From NCBI GenBank assembly GCA_937890835.1, contig CALADF010000032.1, positions 1 through 42,013 of the forward strand: 42,013 nt of DNA. The letters run 5' to 3'. Position 1 is the stretch's first letter. Every line of letters starts with the position of its first letter. Positions 33,307-41,948 of this stretch are shown here, in pieces. Position numbers and translations under genes: made by a program. This DNA is from an uncultured bacterium. GTDB taxonomy: Bacteria > Actinomycetota > Coriobacteriia > Coriobacteriales > Eggerthellaceae. The notes beneath the pieces were generated by a model. The model worked only from the letters and a program-made list of their open reading frames with translations. It searched no databases and had not been told where the DNA came from.

Positions 33307-34548
33307 ATGGAGTACTCCGATTATTCTTATTCCGCAGCGACTCAAGCGGAGTTCTTCCGAGCGGAGGCGGAGCTCATCAGGCTCGGTGACAGACTTGTCC
33401 ACAGCCCCACCGCGAAGTACATGAAGAGCACGCTGCTGGCCATTGACGCCGTGTTCGCCATCCGCATGTCCCATGACGTCGACCTCCCCGCGGTCTCGTT
33501 GATAACGGCGTTCGACTTGATTGGGTGGAAATATCACGGCGACGTGAGGAGAAGCGTCCGCGCCCGACTTCCCGAGTTCAAATTTCCCGACGGGTCTCAT
33601 GAGGCGGCAGTCGAGGCCCTGCATTACATGCAGACGATGGACTGGGTGGTCGAGAACGCGCGACCCGATACCGTGGTGACGCTCGACACGGTCCTTCACC
33701 TTCACGACATGCTGATCAACGGCAGCACTGACGACAATCGCTACCAGGGGTTCAGAACGTCGTTCCTTCCTCACAAGAAAGGCTCCGACCCTGCGGCCAT
33801 CCCCGCTGAGCTGAGCGATCTGTGTTGTTTCGCGAACTCGGAGATGTACTCGCCGCTCGGTCAGGCCTCCGTCATCCACCATGCGTTCGAGCGCATCGTC
33901 CCCTTCGACTCGATGATCGATCGCACGGGATTGGTGCTCTCCTTCATGTCTCTTTTCAGGCGGGGGCTGTTCCCGCATGGCTACATGGTTCCGATCTGCT
34001 GGGGTGCCTCCATCGGCAAGGAGTACCGCCGCAAGCTCAAGGATTCCTCGCGCGACCTCTCGTCACCCGAGGAGCACGAGCGATTCCGGGAGTGCTGGGC
34101 GGTGTACAACGCGCACAACACGTACCTCTCGGTAGCCATCTCCGATTCGTTTCTCTCGACGGCGGGCAAGCTGCGTTCGCGCTGGCGCTCGCAGGATCTT
34201 CAGATACCGGCGAACTCGGCGCTCGATCGGCTGCTTGATTTGATGCTGTGCATGCCGGGGCTGTCCACTATCCGGGCTTCGAAGATCATCGGGAAGAGCT
34301 ACGGCGCCACCAACGAGGCCATGCGGCAGCTGGCGAAGTGCGGTATTGTGCGGGAGATCGCCCTCGACGGTCGGGAGCGCATCTTCATCTGCGATCAATC
34401 GGCTGCGATGATCTCGGAGTTCGTGGACAATCTGGTTGATCTAGGGGAGAAGGCCGAGGTGAACAGCGCACGCGGCAGGGGGTTCGCCGAGGCGGCGCGC
34501 GGCTGCGAGGGGCAGGCGGCGAAACGCGCGCATACGCAGCGCTGGTGA
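33307..34548 (+). CDS. Fic-fold protein with destroyed catalytic loop, likely regulator
   Basis: A 413-residue protein with a Fic-like helical core at about residues 95-245 and a winged-helix-like C-terminus at about 285-375 (GLSTIRASKIIGKSYGATNE, AMRQLAKCGIVREI). The Fic motif region reads HHAFERIVPFDSMIDRTG (191-208): the catalytic His is Val198 and the GNGR anion site is replaced, with only Pro, Phe, Arg and Gly kept. AMP transfer is therefore unlikely. A dead Fic domain fused to a DNA-binding module, divergent from the second Mo operon, suggests a transcription regulator. The ATG follows GGAAAGGA. The last 35 residues are Arg/Ala-rich and of doubtful importance. Confidence 0.78.
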   Translation: MEYSDYSYSAATQAEFFRAEAELIRLGDRLVHSPTAKYMKSTLLAIDAVFAIRMSHDVDLPAVSLITAFDLIGWKYHGDVRRSVRARLPEFKFPDGSHEAAVEALHYMQTMDWVVENARPDTVVTLDTVLHLHDMLINGSTDDNRYQGFRTSFLPHKKGSDPAAIPAELSDLCCFANSEMYSPLGQASVIHHAFERIVPFDSMIDRTGLVLSFMSLFRRGLFPHGYMVPICWGASIGKEYRRKLKDSSRDLSSPEEHERFRECWAVYNAHNTYLSVAISDSFLSTAGKLRSRWRSQDLQIPANSALDRLLDLMLCMPGLSTIRASKIIGKSYGATNEAMRQLAKCGIVREIALDGRERIFICDQSAAMISEFVDNLVDLGEKAEVNSARGRGFAEAARGCEGQAAKRAHTQRW

Positions 34549-34655
34549 TCCGCCGTGCGCTTCGCGCTGCCGGCAAGCGGGCTTTCGACGGCAGCGGGTT
34601 GTTGCCGATCGCGCCGGATGCGTTTTGGGCGTCGGCGGTCGAGGGCGGCGAGCAG

Positions 34656-34688
34656 AAAAAAGAGGGAGGCGGTTCACCTGCCTCCCTC
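34656..34688 (-). terminator. Strong terminator after the 77-residue gene
   Basis: Perfect 9-bp stem GAGGGAGGC / GCCTCCCTC with a 9-base loop, followed on the minus strand by TTTTTT. Confidence 0.88.
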
Positions 34689-34748
34689 TCCTCCGATACG
34701 GGCGATGCGCCGGCTGCGGTTTTCTTCGCCGCCGTCCGTGACTTTCGG

Positions 34749-34982
34749 TTATTTCGCGGCTTCGGCGGTGGTGTCGCTGTGGAAGTTGGAATAACCGCCG
34801 ACGGCCTTGGAGATGAACCTGCCCTCGGTCTTCGAGAAAAGAACCTGTGTGGCCATGAGGTCTTTGAGGGTCACGCCGATTTCCGCCATGGCTTCCTTCT
34901 GGCTTTTGCCCGCGTCGATCAGCGCGTTCAGCTCCTCTGCCTTCTTCGGTGACTCAAGCGCCATGAACTCTTCGCGATTCAT
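34749..34982 (-). CDS. Small conserved-looking protein, 77 residues
   Basis: The protein begins MNREEFMALESPKKAEELNA and has a helix-turn-helix-like centre (AGKSQKEAMAEIGVTLKDLM). It ends in a Gly/Ser-rich tail. The start has GGGGAGG at 7 bases and a strong terminator follows, so it is expressed as a single gene. I do not recognise a named family. The pattern 'add residues, repeat, first-helix KSQKEAM' suggests a small DNA-binding or adaptor protein. It lies between two Mo operons. Confidence 0.7.
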   Translation of the reverse strand: MNREEFMALESPKKAEELNALIDAGKSQKEAMAEIGVTLKDLMATQVLFSKTEGRFISKAVGGYSNFHSDTTAEAAK

Positions 34983-35285
34983 GATGTACCTCCCCAGTTG
35001 GTCGTTGTACGCCGATACACCTCTCAATTATGGAACCTAAGCGGCGCTACATGAAGCATGTTTCCGTTTCGCGTGGTTACGGAAGGGTTTTTACGTTGAT
35101 GTTGGCACTTAGAGTTACGCCGCAGGCTGCGCTTTTGGATGCGGACAGTGGAATTTCCAGGTTTCGCACAGGAGGGCTGGGCGCGCTTGTCGTTGTCTCA
35201 TCCTCTCCTGACCTGATTGATTCAAGGAGGTGGGGACAGCCTATTGTAAACTAATCGGATATTCGATTATTGCAGTAGGGGGATT
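34983..35285. promoter_or_regulatory. Control region of the second membrane LuxR gene
   Basis: The gap is 303 bases. TAATCG / CGATTA at 35252-35269 form an inverted repeat just before the LuxR start; TTGTAA at 35244 could be a -35 overlapping its left edge. An AAGGAGG at 35224 has no usable start codon after it. No other gene is supported here. Confidence 0.4.
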
Positions 35286-36827
35286 ATGAACGATTGCGCA
35301 CGGGCATCGCAGTATCGCGGAGGGTGGGATCGTTTCGTTGCGCTGACGGACAGGCACTTGCCGTCGCTGAAGTATCTCAGCTTGGCTTGTTACTCTGCCT
35401 GGATTCTTCTCATGATGACGGGTAGCGGCGCGACGAGTCATATAGATGTTCAGGGGGTTGGAAGCCCAGGAGAGCTTCTTTACAAGTATTCGGGCGTTGC
35501 GTTGTCGTTGTGCTTGTGCGCTGCCGGTTTGGCAGGTGATCGGATCGCGCCTCTTCTCGAGAAGCGATGGGTCGTACTTGTAGCGGGGGCTCTGGCATCT
35601 GCTTCGACCTTCGTCGTGTGCGGAGGAGGGGGCATCGTAGTTGACCCGTGGATGTACGCGCTGGCTAGCGCAGGGACGGGGGTGGGCACTGCGCTTGTAT
35701 GCCTTCGGGTAGGTTGTCTTTACAGCACCCTTAACGGAGCGAAGTGTTTCTTCACCGCCGTCGCCTCCGGGCTTCTTTCGAACTTGTTTTATTTCATGTG
35801 CGTGGCGCTGCCAATCGAGGCCGCGGTCGTGGTCTTGTCGTTGCTCCCCTTCGTCGCGGCGGCTCTCGGCTTGATCCAGCGGAACGAAGATGCCGAAAGC
35901 TTGTCTCGCGACGCGATCTCGATTGACACGTTGCCGCGTGGTTATTTTCTCAGGTTCACCATCATGATCGCGTTGTTCGCGATCGCGATAGGGATCATGA
36001 AGGGGCTTGTCGTACTTTTGCAGCCGGTCGAAACCGTCGCCAGCCAGTCTTTGATCGTCGTGTTCGCAAGTTTCGCTCTCGTGCTGGCGATTGCGGTAGG
36101 TGTTGCGCTCCGCCTTTCGGTTCGCGCTTTCGACGTCAGCAAGATCTACTACCCGACAATCATCGGCGCGTGCCTGGGCGCTCTTGTCGTGCTGGTGCTC
36201 GGTGGAGGTTTCGGCGCAGTTCAAGGCATCGTGGTGAACACGATCTACAACGTGTTCGCGATTATCGTCTGGATGCTTCTCTCGGAGCTCTCCAGCCGAA
36301 CGAGCCTGAGCCCGATCAAGGTGTTCGGCCTGGGGAGAGGCATGTCCGCAATCGGCACGACGCTCGGGTGGTATGTAGCGTCCGGGGCGGCTTCCTCCGC
36401 AGAGGACACGACGCTTTTCTTCTCGGTTCTCTTCATGCTCATGTTGGTGGTCATCCTTGCGGTGGTGGTGCTCGTGTTCGACGAGCGCACAATCAGCCTT
36501 GCTCTTGAGAAGGCCATCAAGGACAAGGAGAAGGCGGCGGGCGCATCGGGGCCCGATCCTTCGGGCGTGCCCTCGGAACGTGTTTGCGACACGCCCGCGT
36601 CTGCAACGTGGGAGGAAGCGTGCGAGGCGGTGTCGTCGCGATTCGGTCTGACGGCTAGGGAGTCGGAGGTCGCGGCCCTTCTCGGGCGCGGGCGTACCGT
36701 GGGCTACGTCGCTGACGAGTTGGGGATTTCGCATAACACGGTGAAGGGCTACATCAAGAACGTGTACGCGAAATGCGACGTCCATTCACGGCAGGACCTC
36801 ATTGACCTCATCGAATCGTTTCTCTAA
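35286..36827 (+). CDS. LuxR-family regulator with polytopic membrane N-terminal domain
   Basis: A 513-residue protein. About residues 28-405 hold 11-12 membrane helices, then a charged linker (KDKEKAAGASGPDPSG), then a LuxR/NarL helix-turn-helix at about 445-510 (FGLTARESEVAALLGRGRTV, GISHNTVKGYIKNVYAKCDV). It has the same architecture as the protein at 21289 but little direct sequence similarity in the membrane part, and no N-terminal extension. The ATG has AGGGGG upstream. It is followed on the same strand, after 330 bases, by the third Mo operon, which it probably regulates in response to a small molecule. Confidence 0.88.
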   Translation: MNDCARASQYRGGWDRFVALTDRHLPSLKYLSLACYSAWILLMMTGSGATSHIDVQGVGSPGELLYKYSGVALSLCLCAAGLAGDRIAPLLEKRWVVLVAGALASASTFVVCGGGGIVVDPWMYALASAGTGVGTALVCLRVGCLYSTLNGAKCFFTAVASGLLSNLFYFMCVALPIEAAVVVLSLLPFVAAALGLIQRNEDAESLSRDAISIDTLPRGYFLRFTIMIALFAIAIGIMKGLVVLLQPVETVASQSLIVVFASFALVLAIAVGVALRLSVRAFDVSKIYYPTIIGACLGALVVLVLGGGFGAVQGIVVNTIYNVFAIIVWMLLSELSSRTSLSPIKVFGLGRGMSAIGTTLGWYVASGAASSAEDTTLFFSVLFMLMLVVILAVVVLVFDERTISLALEKAIKDKEKAAGASGPDPSGVPSERVCDTPASATWEEACEAVSSRFGLTARESEVAALLGRGRTVGYVADELGISHNTVKGYIKNVYAKCDVHSRQDLIDLIESFL

Positions 36828-36997
36828 CCTGCGCCCGCCTTGCGCGCGGGGTTCGGCGTGGGATTCCGCTCGGCGCTGCTGCCGGTTTATCCGGCTCGCT
36901 TTACGTCAGGCGACTCTTCCGCACTTGGCTCGACTGGATTCGGCGCCTTCAGCTTGAACTGCGTTCTCCCCTCAATAACCCCTGATCAAAGCGCACC

Positions 36998-37028
36998 CCC
37001 CGTTTCGGGTCGTGTGTGTGAAACGGGG
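36998..37028. promoter_or_regulatory. Inverted repeat upstream of the third Mo operon
   Basis: CCCCGTTTC (36998-37006) and GAAACGGGG (37020-37028) are a perfect 9-bp inverted repeat with a 13-base centre, and a related GAAACCCCCCG follows at 37040. Position between the LuxR gene and the Mo gene suggests an operator; it could also terminate or attenuate transcription from the LuxR gene, but there is no T run. The rest of this 330-base gap is featureless. Confidence 0.45.
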
Positions 37029-37157
37029 TCGTCGCTGCTGAAACCCCCCGAACTGCGGGTTCTCTCTTCTCTGCCTTGGAACTACCATTCACCCGTGTTC
37101 CCCGTCCTTTCGGCGGAGGAATCAAAAGGGTTAGCGGAATGAAAGAGGAGAGAGCAG

Positions 37158-39452
37158 ATGCTTGACGCTGACAAGGATTACGTTGTCGAAGAGGATGGCG
37201 TTTACAAAGTTCGCACATGCGCGTGGTCGCCTCCGGGGGATCATCCCGTAGGATGCGGTATGTTCCTTCATGTGAAGGATGGCAAGCTCGTGAAGGTGGA
37301 GGGCGATCCCGATCACCCGATCACCCACGGCAGGCTTTGCCCGAGGTGCATTGCCCTCGACGAGGTCGTCTACAGCGAAGAGCGCCTTCGCCATCCCATG
37401 ATCCGCGCGAAGGAAGACCGAGGCCGCGATGCGTGGCGCCAGGTGTCGTGGGACGAGGCGTACGATTACATCGAGACCAAAGTTCGTCAAATTTGGGAGG
37501 ACTACGGGGCGGAGACTATCTTCACCCTGACGGGGACTGGCCGCGAGTCGACGCTGTACGCCCCTGTGTACGGCCCTGCTGTTCTGAACACGTGCAACGG
37601 CGGCTCGACTTATGCGTTCAGCGGCGAGTCGTGCTACGGCCCTCGCGCGACCATCACCAACTACCTGCTCGGCGCTGGGTATCCCGAGATGGACTGGGCT
37701 CAGTATTTCCCGGATCGCTACGACGATCCCCGATATGAGGTTCCCAAGTACATCCTCATCTGGGGCAAGGATCCTCTGTACTCGAACCCCGACGGGTTCT
37801 TCGGCCATTGCGTCATCGACCTCATGAAGCGCGGCAGCCGTTTGATCGTCGTGGATCCCCGCGTCACCTGGCTCGCGACGCGCGCCGACTATCATCTGGC
37901 TCTGCGTCCCGGAACCGACGCGGCCGTCGGCCTCGCGATGCTCAACGTCATCATCGGGGAGGATCTCTACGATCACGAGTTCGTTGAGAAATGGTGCTAC
38001 GGTTTCGACGAGCTGGCCGAGTACGTGAAGGGGTTCACCCCCGAGTGGGCGGAGCCGATCACGTGGGTCGATGCGGACATTATCCGCGAGGCGTCGCGTG
38101 CTTTCGCGAACAACGCTCCCTCGACGGCGCTGTGGGGCGTCGCCCTCGATCAGTCGAAGAACAGCGTTCAGGCAGGCCAGGCGTTTTTGGGCATCATCGC
38201 GATTTGCGGTTACTTCGACGTTCCCGGCGGCATCACGCTGCAGCAGCCGACGAGCTTCATCGGCAAATGGCGTTACGAAATGGGCTCGACCATCTCCGAG
38301 GAGATGGCGGAAAAGCACATCGTCGATCCCGATGGCAAGTACAAGCTGTTCAATCTCGGCGCTGCCATGGGAGGCGTGCAGGGAGACACCTTGCTCAACT
38401 ATCTTGAGGGGACGCTCGATTCCTTTAAGGAGGTGCCCTACAAGCTTCGCATGTGCTGGATGATCGGCACGAACCCCCTTGCCTGCATGGCGGATCAGCC
38501 GAAGCGCTGGTACAAGGCGCTGCTCGATCTCGACTTCATCGTCGCCCAGGATATCTTCATGACCCCGTCCATCATGGGTTTGGCCGATGTCGTACTGCCG
38601 CTGGCCACCTTCGCCGAGCATGACGGCATCGTGACCCCGCATTTCGGGCGCAACCAGCACTTCGTGGGCGCTATCAACAAGGCGCTCGATGCCGAGGATA
38701 CGAAGAGCGATCTCGAGATCCTCATCGACATGGGCAAGAGACTCCGTCCCGAGATCTGGGAGGGGATCGATTCGGTCGACGACTTCTTCAACTCTCAAAT
38801 GGCGACGGTGTACGACTTCAATTTCGACGATCTGAAAAACGAAGTCGCGCATCAGCTGCCCTATGAGTACCGCAAGTACGAAACGGGCGGCCTTCGCCCC
38901 GACGGGGAGCCCGGGTTCGACACGATGACCGGCATGATCGAGCTCAAGTCGGTCATGTTCCCCTATTTCGAAGAGACGGAGTTCCCCTATTACGAGGAGC
39001 CCGAGTTCAGCCCCGTCTCCCAGCCCAAGGAAGTCGTGGACGAGTATCCCCTCGTTTACACCACCGGCGGTCGAAACCTGAGCATGTTCCATTCCGAGCA
39101 TCGTCAGATTCCGTCGATGCGCGCTCTCAATCCCGATCCGATGGTCTCGATTAATCCCGAGACGGCGAAAAAGTACGGGATTGAAGCAGGGGACTGGGTC
39201 GCCGTCGAGACCATGTTCGGCCGTTGCGTTCAGAAGGCCAAGATCACGCAGATGGTCGGCCCGAAGCTCGTGCACCTCGAGCACGCATGGTGGTTCCCCG
39301 AGCAGGACGGAGAGGCTCCGAACCTGTTCGGCGTATGGGATGCGAACGCCAACAACCTCATTCCGCATGAGAGCGTCGGCAAGACCGGATACGGTGCTCC
39401 GTACAAGAACGGCATCTGCAAGATCTACAAAGTCGAAAGCCTTAAAGGGTAG
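37158..39452 (+). CDS. Molybdopterin enzyme, acetylene hydratase/catechol dehydroxylase-like
   Basis: A 764-residue Mo- (or W-) bis-PGD enzyme, short for the superfamily, as in acetylene hydratase. N-terminal cysteines are C21, C33, C61 and C64 (RTCAWSPPGDHPVGCG, GRLCPRC), an altered spacing from the usual C-x2-C-x3-C-x27-C. ESCYGPRATITNYL around Cys159 is a candidate metal ligand. Later motifs are LIWGKDPLYSNPDGFFGH, VVDPRVTWLATRADYHLALR and PGTDAAVGLAML. There is no Tat signal. Gene order LuxR - enzyme - small ferredoxin - MFS carrier is that described for Gordonibacter and Eggerthella catechol dehydroxylase loci. That supports an aromatic substrate, but which one is not shown. The ATG is preceded by GAGGAGAGAG. 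Confidence 0.85.
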   Translation: MLDADKDYVVEEDGVYKVRTCAWSPPGDHPVGCGMFLHVKDGKLVKVEGDPDHPITHGRLCPRCIALDEVVYSEERLRHPMIRAKEDRGRDAWRQVSWDEAYDYIETKVRQIWEDYGAETIFTLTGTGRESTLYAPVYGPAVLNTCNGGSTYAFSGESCYGPRATITNYLLGAGYPEMDWAQYFPDRYDDPRYEVPKYILIWGKDPLYSNPDGFFGHCVIDLMKRGSRLIVVDPRVTWLATRADYHLALRPGTDAAVGLAMLNVIIGEDLYDHEFVEKWCYGFDELAEYVKGFTPEWAEPITWVDADIIREASRAFANNAPSTALWGVALDQSKNSVQAGQAFLGIIAICGYFDVPGGITLQQPTSFIGKWRYEMGSTISEEMAEKHIVDPDGKYKLFNLGAAMGGVQGDTLLNYLEGTLDSFKEVPYKLRMCWMIGTNPLACMADQPKRWYKALLDLDFIVAQDIFMTPSIMGLADVVLPLATFAEHDGIVTPHFGRNQHFVGAINKALDAEDTKSDLEILIDMGKRLRPEIWEGIDSVDDFFNSQMATVYDFNFDDLKNEVAHQLPYEYRKYETGGLRPDGEPGFDTMTGMIELKSVMFPYFEETEFPYYEEPEFSPVSQPKEVVDEYPLVYTTGGRNLSMFHSEHRQIPSMRALNPDPMVSINPETAKKYGIEAGDWVAVETMFGRCVQKAKITQMVGPKLVHLEHAWWFPEQDGEAPNLFGVWDANANNLIPHESVGKTGYGAPYKNGICKIYKVESLKG

Positions 39453-39462
39453 GAGGTGAACT

Positions 39463-39795
39463 ATGAAACGAGCGATGGTTATCGATTACAAATACTGCAC
39501 GGGTTGTAAATCCTGCGAGGTGTCTTGCAGGAAGGAGAAAGGGTTGTCCCTGGATAAGTGGGGGATCCAAGTGCAGAGCTTTGGGCCTGAGAAGCTTGGA
39601 GAAGGCTGGTCGTGGGACTACGTGCCCGTTCTCTCCAGCCTGTGCGATCTGTGCGCCGACCGTATCGAGGAGGGCAAGAAACCCACCTGCGAGCTGCATT
39701 GCCTCGCGTCGGTCATAAAGGTTCTTCCTTTGGAAGATGCGGCGCAGTATATGGATGAGCTGGGCGATCACAAGGTCGTCTGCTATCTGCCTTAA
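39463..39795 (+). CDS. Two-cluster ferredoxin partner of the third Mo enzyme
   Basis: A 110-residue protein. CTGCKSCEVSC (C12, C15, C18, C22) and CDLCADRIEEGKKPTC followed by ELHC give two [4Fe-4S] clusters. It is shorter than DmsB and lacks the middle clusters. It lies ten bases after the Mo gene with AGGAGG upstream, so it is in the same operon and most likely passes electrons to that enzyme. Confidence 0.85.
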   Translation: MKRAMVIDYKYCTGCKSCEVSCRKEKGLSLDKWGIQVQSFGPEKLGEGWSWDYVPVLSSLCDLCADRIEEGKKPTCELHCLASVIKVLPLEDAAQYMDELGDHKVVCYLP

Positions 39796-39805
39796 AGGGG
39801 TTGCG

Positions 39806-39901
39806 GTGCTTGTGGCCGGGTGCCTTCTCTCCGGGTGCTCGGCCTCGGCGCCGGTTGTCTTCGTAGTAACGAAAAAGGGGGAATTATGCTTCAAACAGTA
39901 G
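39806..39901 (+). CDS. Possible 31-residue peptide overlapping the MFS start
   Basis: GTG 39806 with AAAGGGG at 5 bases opens a 31-codon frame (VLVAGCLLSGCSASAPVVFV and on) that runs past the MFS start codon and stops at 39901. It contains LSGC, like a lipobox, but only about ten residues stand before it and none is basic, so a real signal peptide is doubtful. It could be a coupling leader peptide for the carrier, or chance. Confidence 0.25.
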   Translation: MLVAGCLLSGCSASAPVVFVVTKKGELCFKQ

Positions 39902-41208
39902 AGGACGTCGCTCCTAAAAAGGGTAAGGGCGGCATCCACTATGCATTCGTGATCTGCTTGGGCGGCTTTTTGACCCAGGCCATCGTTTTGAGCTGTCAGC
40001 GTTTGCCTGCGGTTTCTCTCGAGTCGATCAGGGAATCGCTCGGTGTGAGCTACGCTGACGTCGGGCTCATCACGTCCGTGTACATGCTTTTCTATGCAGG
40101 TCTCTCCATCGTCTGGGGAATGCTCGGCGACAAGATCGGCACGCGCAAGGCCATGACCATCGCTTGCTCGCTTGCTTCGCTGGGAACCATCCTCTTCGGC
40201 CTGTTCGGCGGCCTTGGCCTTGGAATCGCCATTGTGACCTGGGCGATCTCGGGTGTCGGCTGCGCGGGTCTGCTCATGGCCATTCTGCCGAAGATCGTTT
40301 CCAGGTGGTTTGCCCCGCATCGCAGGGGCTTCGGCATGAGCCTCATCACGCCGGGCGCGAACTTCTCCGCCATGATCCTCGGCGTCGTCGCTCCTATCGT
40401 GATCGGCTCTTTCGGCTGGCAGATGGGCTACGTCATCTTCGGCGTCGTGTTCGCGCTTATCGCCGTGTACGTCGGCGTGTTCTTCCGCGAGGGGCCTGAG
40501 GAGAAGGGGCTGGCTCCGTACGGCGCCCCCGAGGGCACCCAGGCGGCTCCTGAGCCGGTCATCGTCTCCGACAACGAGAAGGCTCCTGCGAAGAAGGAAA
40601 GCGCCCTGGCTCGCGTCGTCAAAATGCCCATCGCATGGCACTTCGGCGTGTTCTACATCGTTTATCAGGTCGGCTACATGGCCGCGACGCAGTACTATGT
40701 CGCTTCGATCCAGTCCGTGGGCTTCGATCTTGCCCAGGCGTCGCTTGCGATCACGTGGGGCGGGTTGGCTACCATCATCTGCGAGCTGATCCTCGGAACC
40801 CTTTCCGACCACTTCGAGCGCAAGAACATCATCGGCATCGTGGTCGCCATCAGCGCGATCGGCGGATTCGGCTACTACTTCTACCTGATCAACACTCCCG
40901 CTCCCTCGCTCATGATGTGCTATGTGTTCGTGACGATCATCTCGGCTTCGACCTCGGTCATCACGGTTATCATGACCGGCGCCGGCGAGTACTTCTGCGA
41001 TGAGATCCGCGCAACGGGCACGGGCTTCATCGGTACTGTGAACCTGGTCGGTCGTTACCTCGGTCCGTGGATCGCCGGTATCGTCATCGACATGACGGGC
41101 GTCGTCGGCGACTCGTTCGCTATCGTCGGCGTGTTCATGGCGATCGCGGCGGTGATCGCGTTTACGTTCCCCAAGGTCGCAAAGGTTCGCGTGGGTGCTA
41201 ACGCGTAG
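39886..41208 (+). CDS. MFS transporter of the third Mo operon
   Basis: A 440-residue permease with 12 predicted helices. Loop motifs are GMLGDKIGTRKAMTIA (first half) and GTLSDHFERKNIIGIV (second half). A long hydrophilic loop lies between the halves (about 205-240, GAPEGTQAAPEPVIVSDNEK). It resembles oxalate/formate- and monocarboxylate-type MFS carriers; the substrate is presumably the one used by the Mo enzyme upstream or its product. The ATG follows AAAAAGGGGGAATT, the same initiation context as the MFS gene at 23515. Confidence 0.87.
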   Translation: MLQTVEDVAPKKGKGGIHYAFVICLGGFLTQAIVLSCQRLPAVSLESIRESLGVSYADVGLITSVYMLFYAGLSIVWGMLGDKIGTRKAMTIACSLASLGTILFGLFGGLGLGIAIVTWAISGVGCAGLLMAILPKIVSRWFAPHRRGFGMSLITPGANFSAMILGVVAPIVIGSFGWQMGYVIFGVVFALIAVYVGVFFREGPEEKGLAPYGAPEGTQAAPEPVIVSDNEKAPAKKESALARVVKMPIAWHFGVFYIVYQVGYMAATQYYVASIQSVGFDLAQASLAITWGGLATIICELILGTLSDHFERKNIIGIVVAISAIGGFGYYFYLINTPAPSLMMCYVFVTIISASTSVITVIMTGAGEYFCDEIRATGTGFIGTVNLVGRYLGPWIAGIVIDMTGVVGDSFAIVGVFMAIAAVIAFTFPKVAKVRVGANA

Positions 41209-41238
41209 TCGGGTGCGGTAAACGGATCGGAGGCTGCT

Positions 41239-41703
41239 ATGAGGCGGAACAAGGGATTCACGACCATGGTGGACCTTGACGAGTTCAAGGCGACGCAATG
41301 GACGTTTCTCACCAACGTGAAGATGAAGTGGCAATACGACGGGATGGCGTACATTTTTCGCGAGGCCGGCATTCCCCTGTACGGAATCGATTTGGGCTCC
41401 ATGAAGATGAACCATCCGGTGTTGACGCTCGCCGTTCCGACCAGCAGGGACAAAAACTACGGTGTGAACATCTACGTTCCCGTCGATCGCAAGAAAGAGG
41501 CGTCCAAGCTGATCGCGGATGAGAAGAAGCTGGGCGAGTACGCGGAGCTGGAAGAGGTCGAGGGCCCCGCCCATCACAAGGACTTCAACGAGCAGGCTCG
41601 CGCCGCACTTGATGCCGCAGCGGACGCTCGGAAGAAGGATTCCGGCTTGCGATCTGCGCTGAGGAGGGTTTTCCCATCGGCCTCGCGAAGCGCCGCCTCC
41701 TAA
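41239..41703 (+). CDS. Small protein, weakly DUF2007-like, third Mo operon
   Basis: A 154-residue soluble protein, last in the operon, 30 bases after the carrier, with GGATCGGAGG upstream. Its centre, QYDGMAYIFREAGIPLYGID and VNIYVPVDRKKEASKLIADE, follows the plan of DUF2007 signal-transducing proteins (a helix before 'AGIP', then a strand 'VYVP' and a helix). The C-terminal 45 residues are charged and Ala/Arg-rich. Its link to the enzyme is by position only. Confidence 0.65.
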   Translation: MRRNKGFTTMVDLDEFKATQWTFLTNVKMKWQYDGMAYIFREAGIPLYGIDLGSMKMNHPVLTLAVPTSRDKNYGVNIYVPVDRKKEASKLIADEKKLGEYAELEEVEGPAHHKDFNEQARAALDAAADARKKDSGLRSALRRVFPSASRSAAS

Positions 41704-41745
41704 GCGCCGTCTCTTAGGCTCGTGGTGCGCGAATCGCGCATCGCC

Positions 41746-41837
41746 TCGCCGCTCCGGGATTCTCGGGATCTCGGAGCGGCGATCATGCTCGAACGTGAAA
41801 GAGGGAGCGACCTCTCGGTTCGCTCCCTCTTTTTTTT
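41746..41837 (+). terminator. Double hairpin terminator closing the third Mo operon
   Basis: An 11-bp inverted repeat (TCGCCGCTCCG / CGGAGCGGCGA, 41746-41782) is followed by a second 10-bp perfect stem (GAGGGAGCGA / TCGCTCCCTC, 41801-41829) and eight Ts. The second is a very strong rho-independent terminator. Confidence 0.92.
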
Positions 41838-41948
41838 GCGTGCTTACGTGTTTGCGGCGGCCGGCGGCATGCTTCGTGCGGCAAGCCCGGGGGAGCGACG
41901 CTGCTCGGGCCTCAGGATCGCGACACCGCCCGCCCCTAAGTGCGCCGC

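Noticed and set aside
33307..34548. Active Fic AMP-transferase or toxin
   Set aside because: The catalytic His and the GNG of the Fic loop are absent, and no antitoxin-like partner gene is adjacent.
37131..39368. A 745-codon open frame on the minus strand opposite the third Mo enzyme
   Set aside because: It mirrors a well-supported gene in GC-rich DNA, its translation is Arg/His/Val-rich without family motifs, and no ribosome site is present. The same applies to the long antisense frames at 18644-20974 and 39442-41577.
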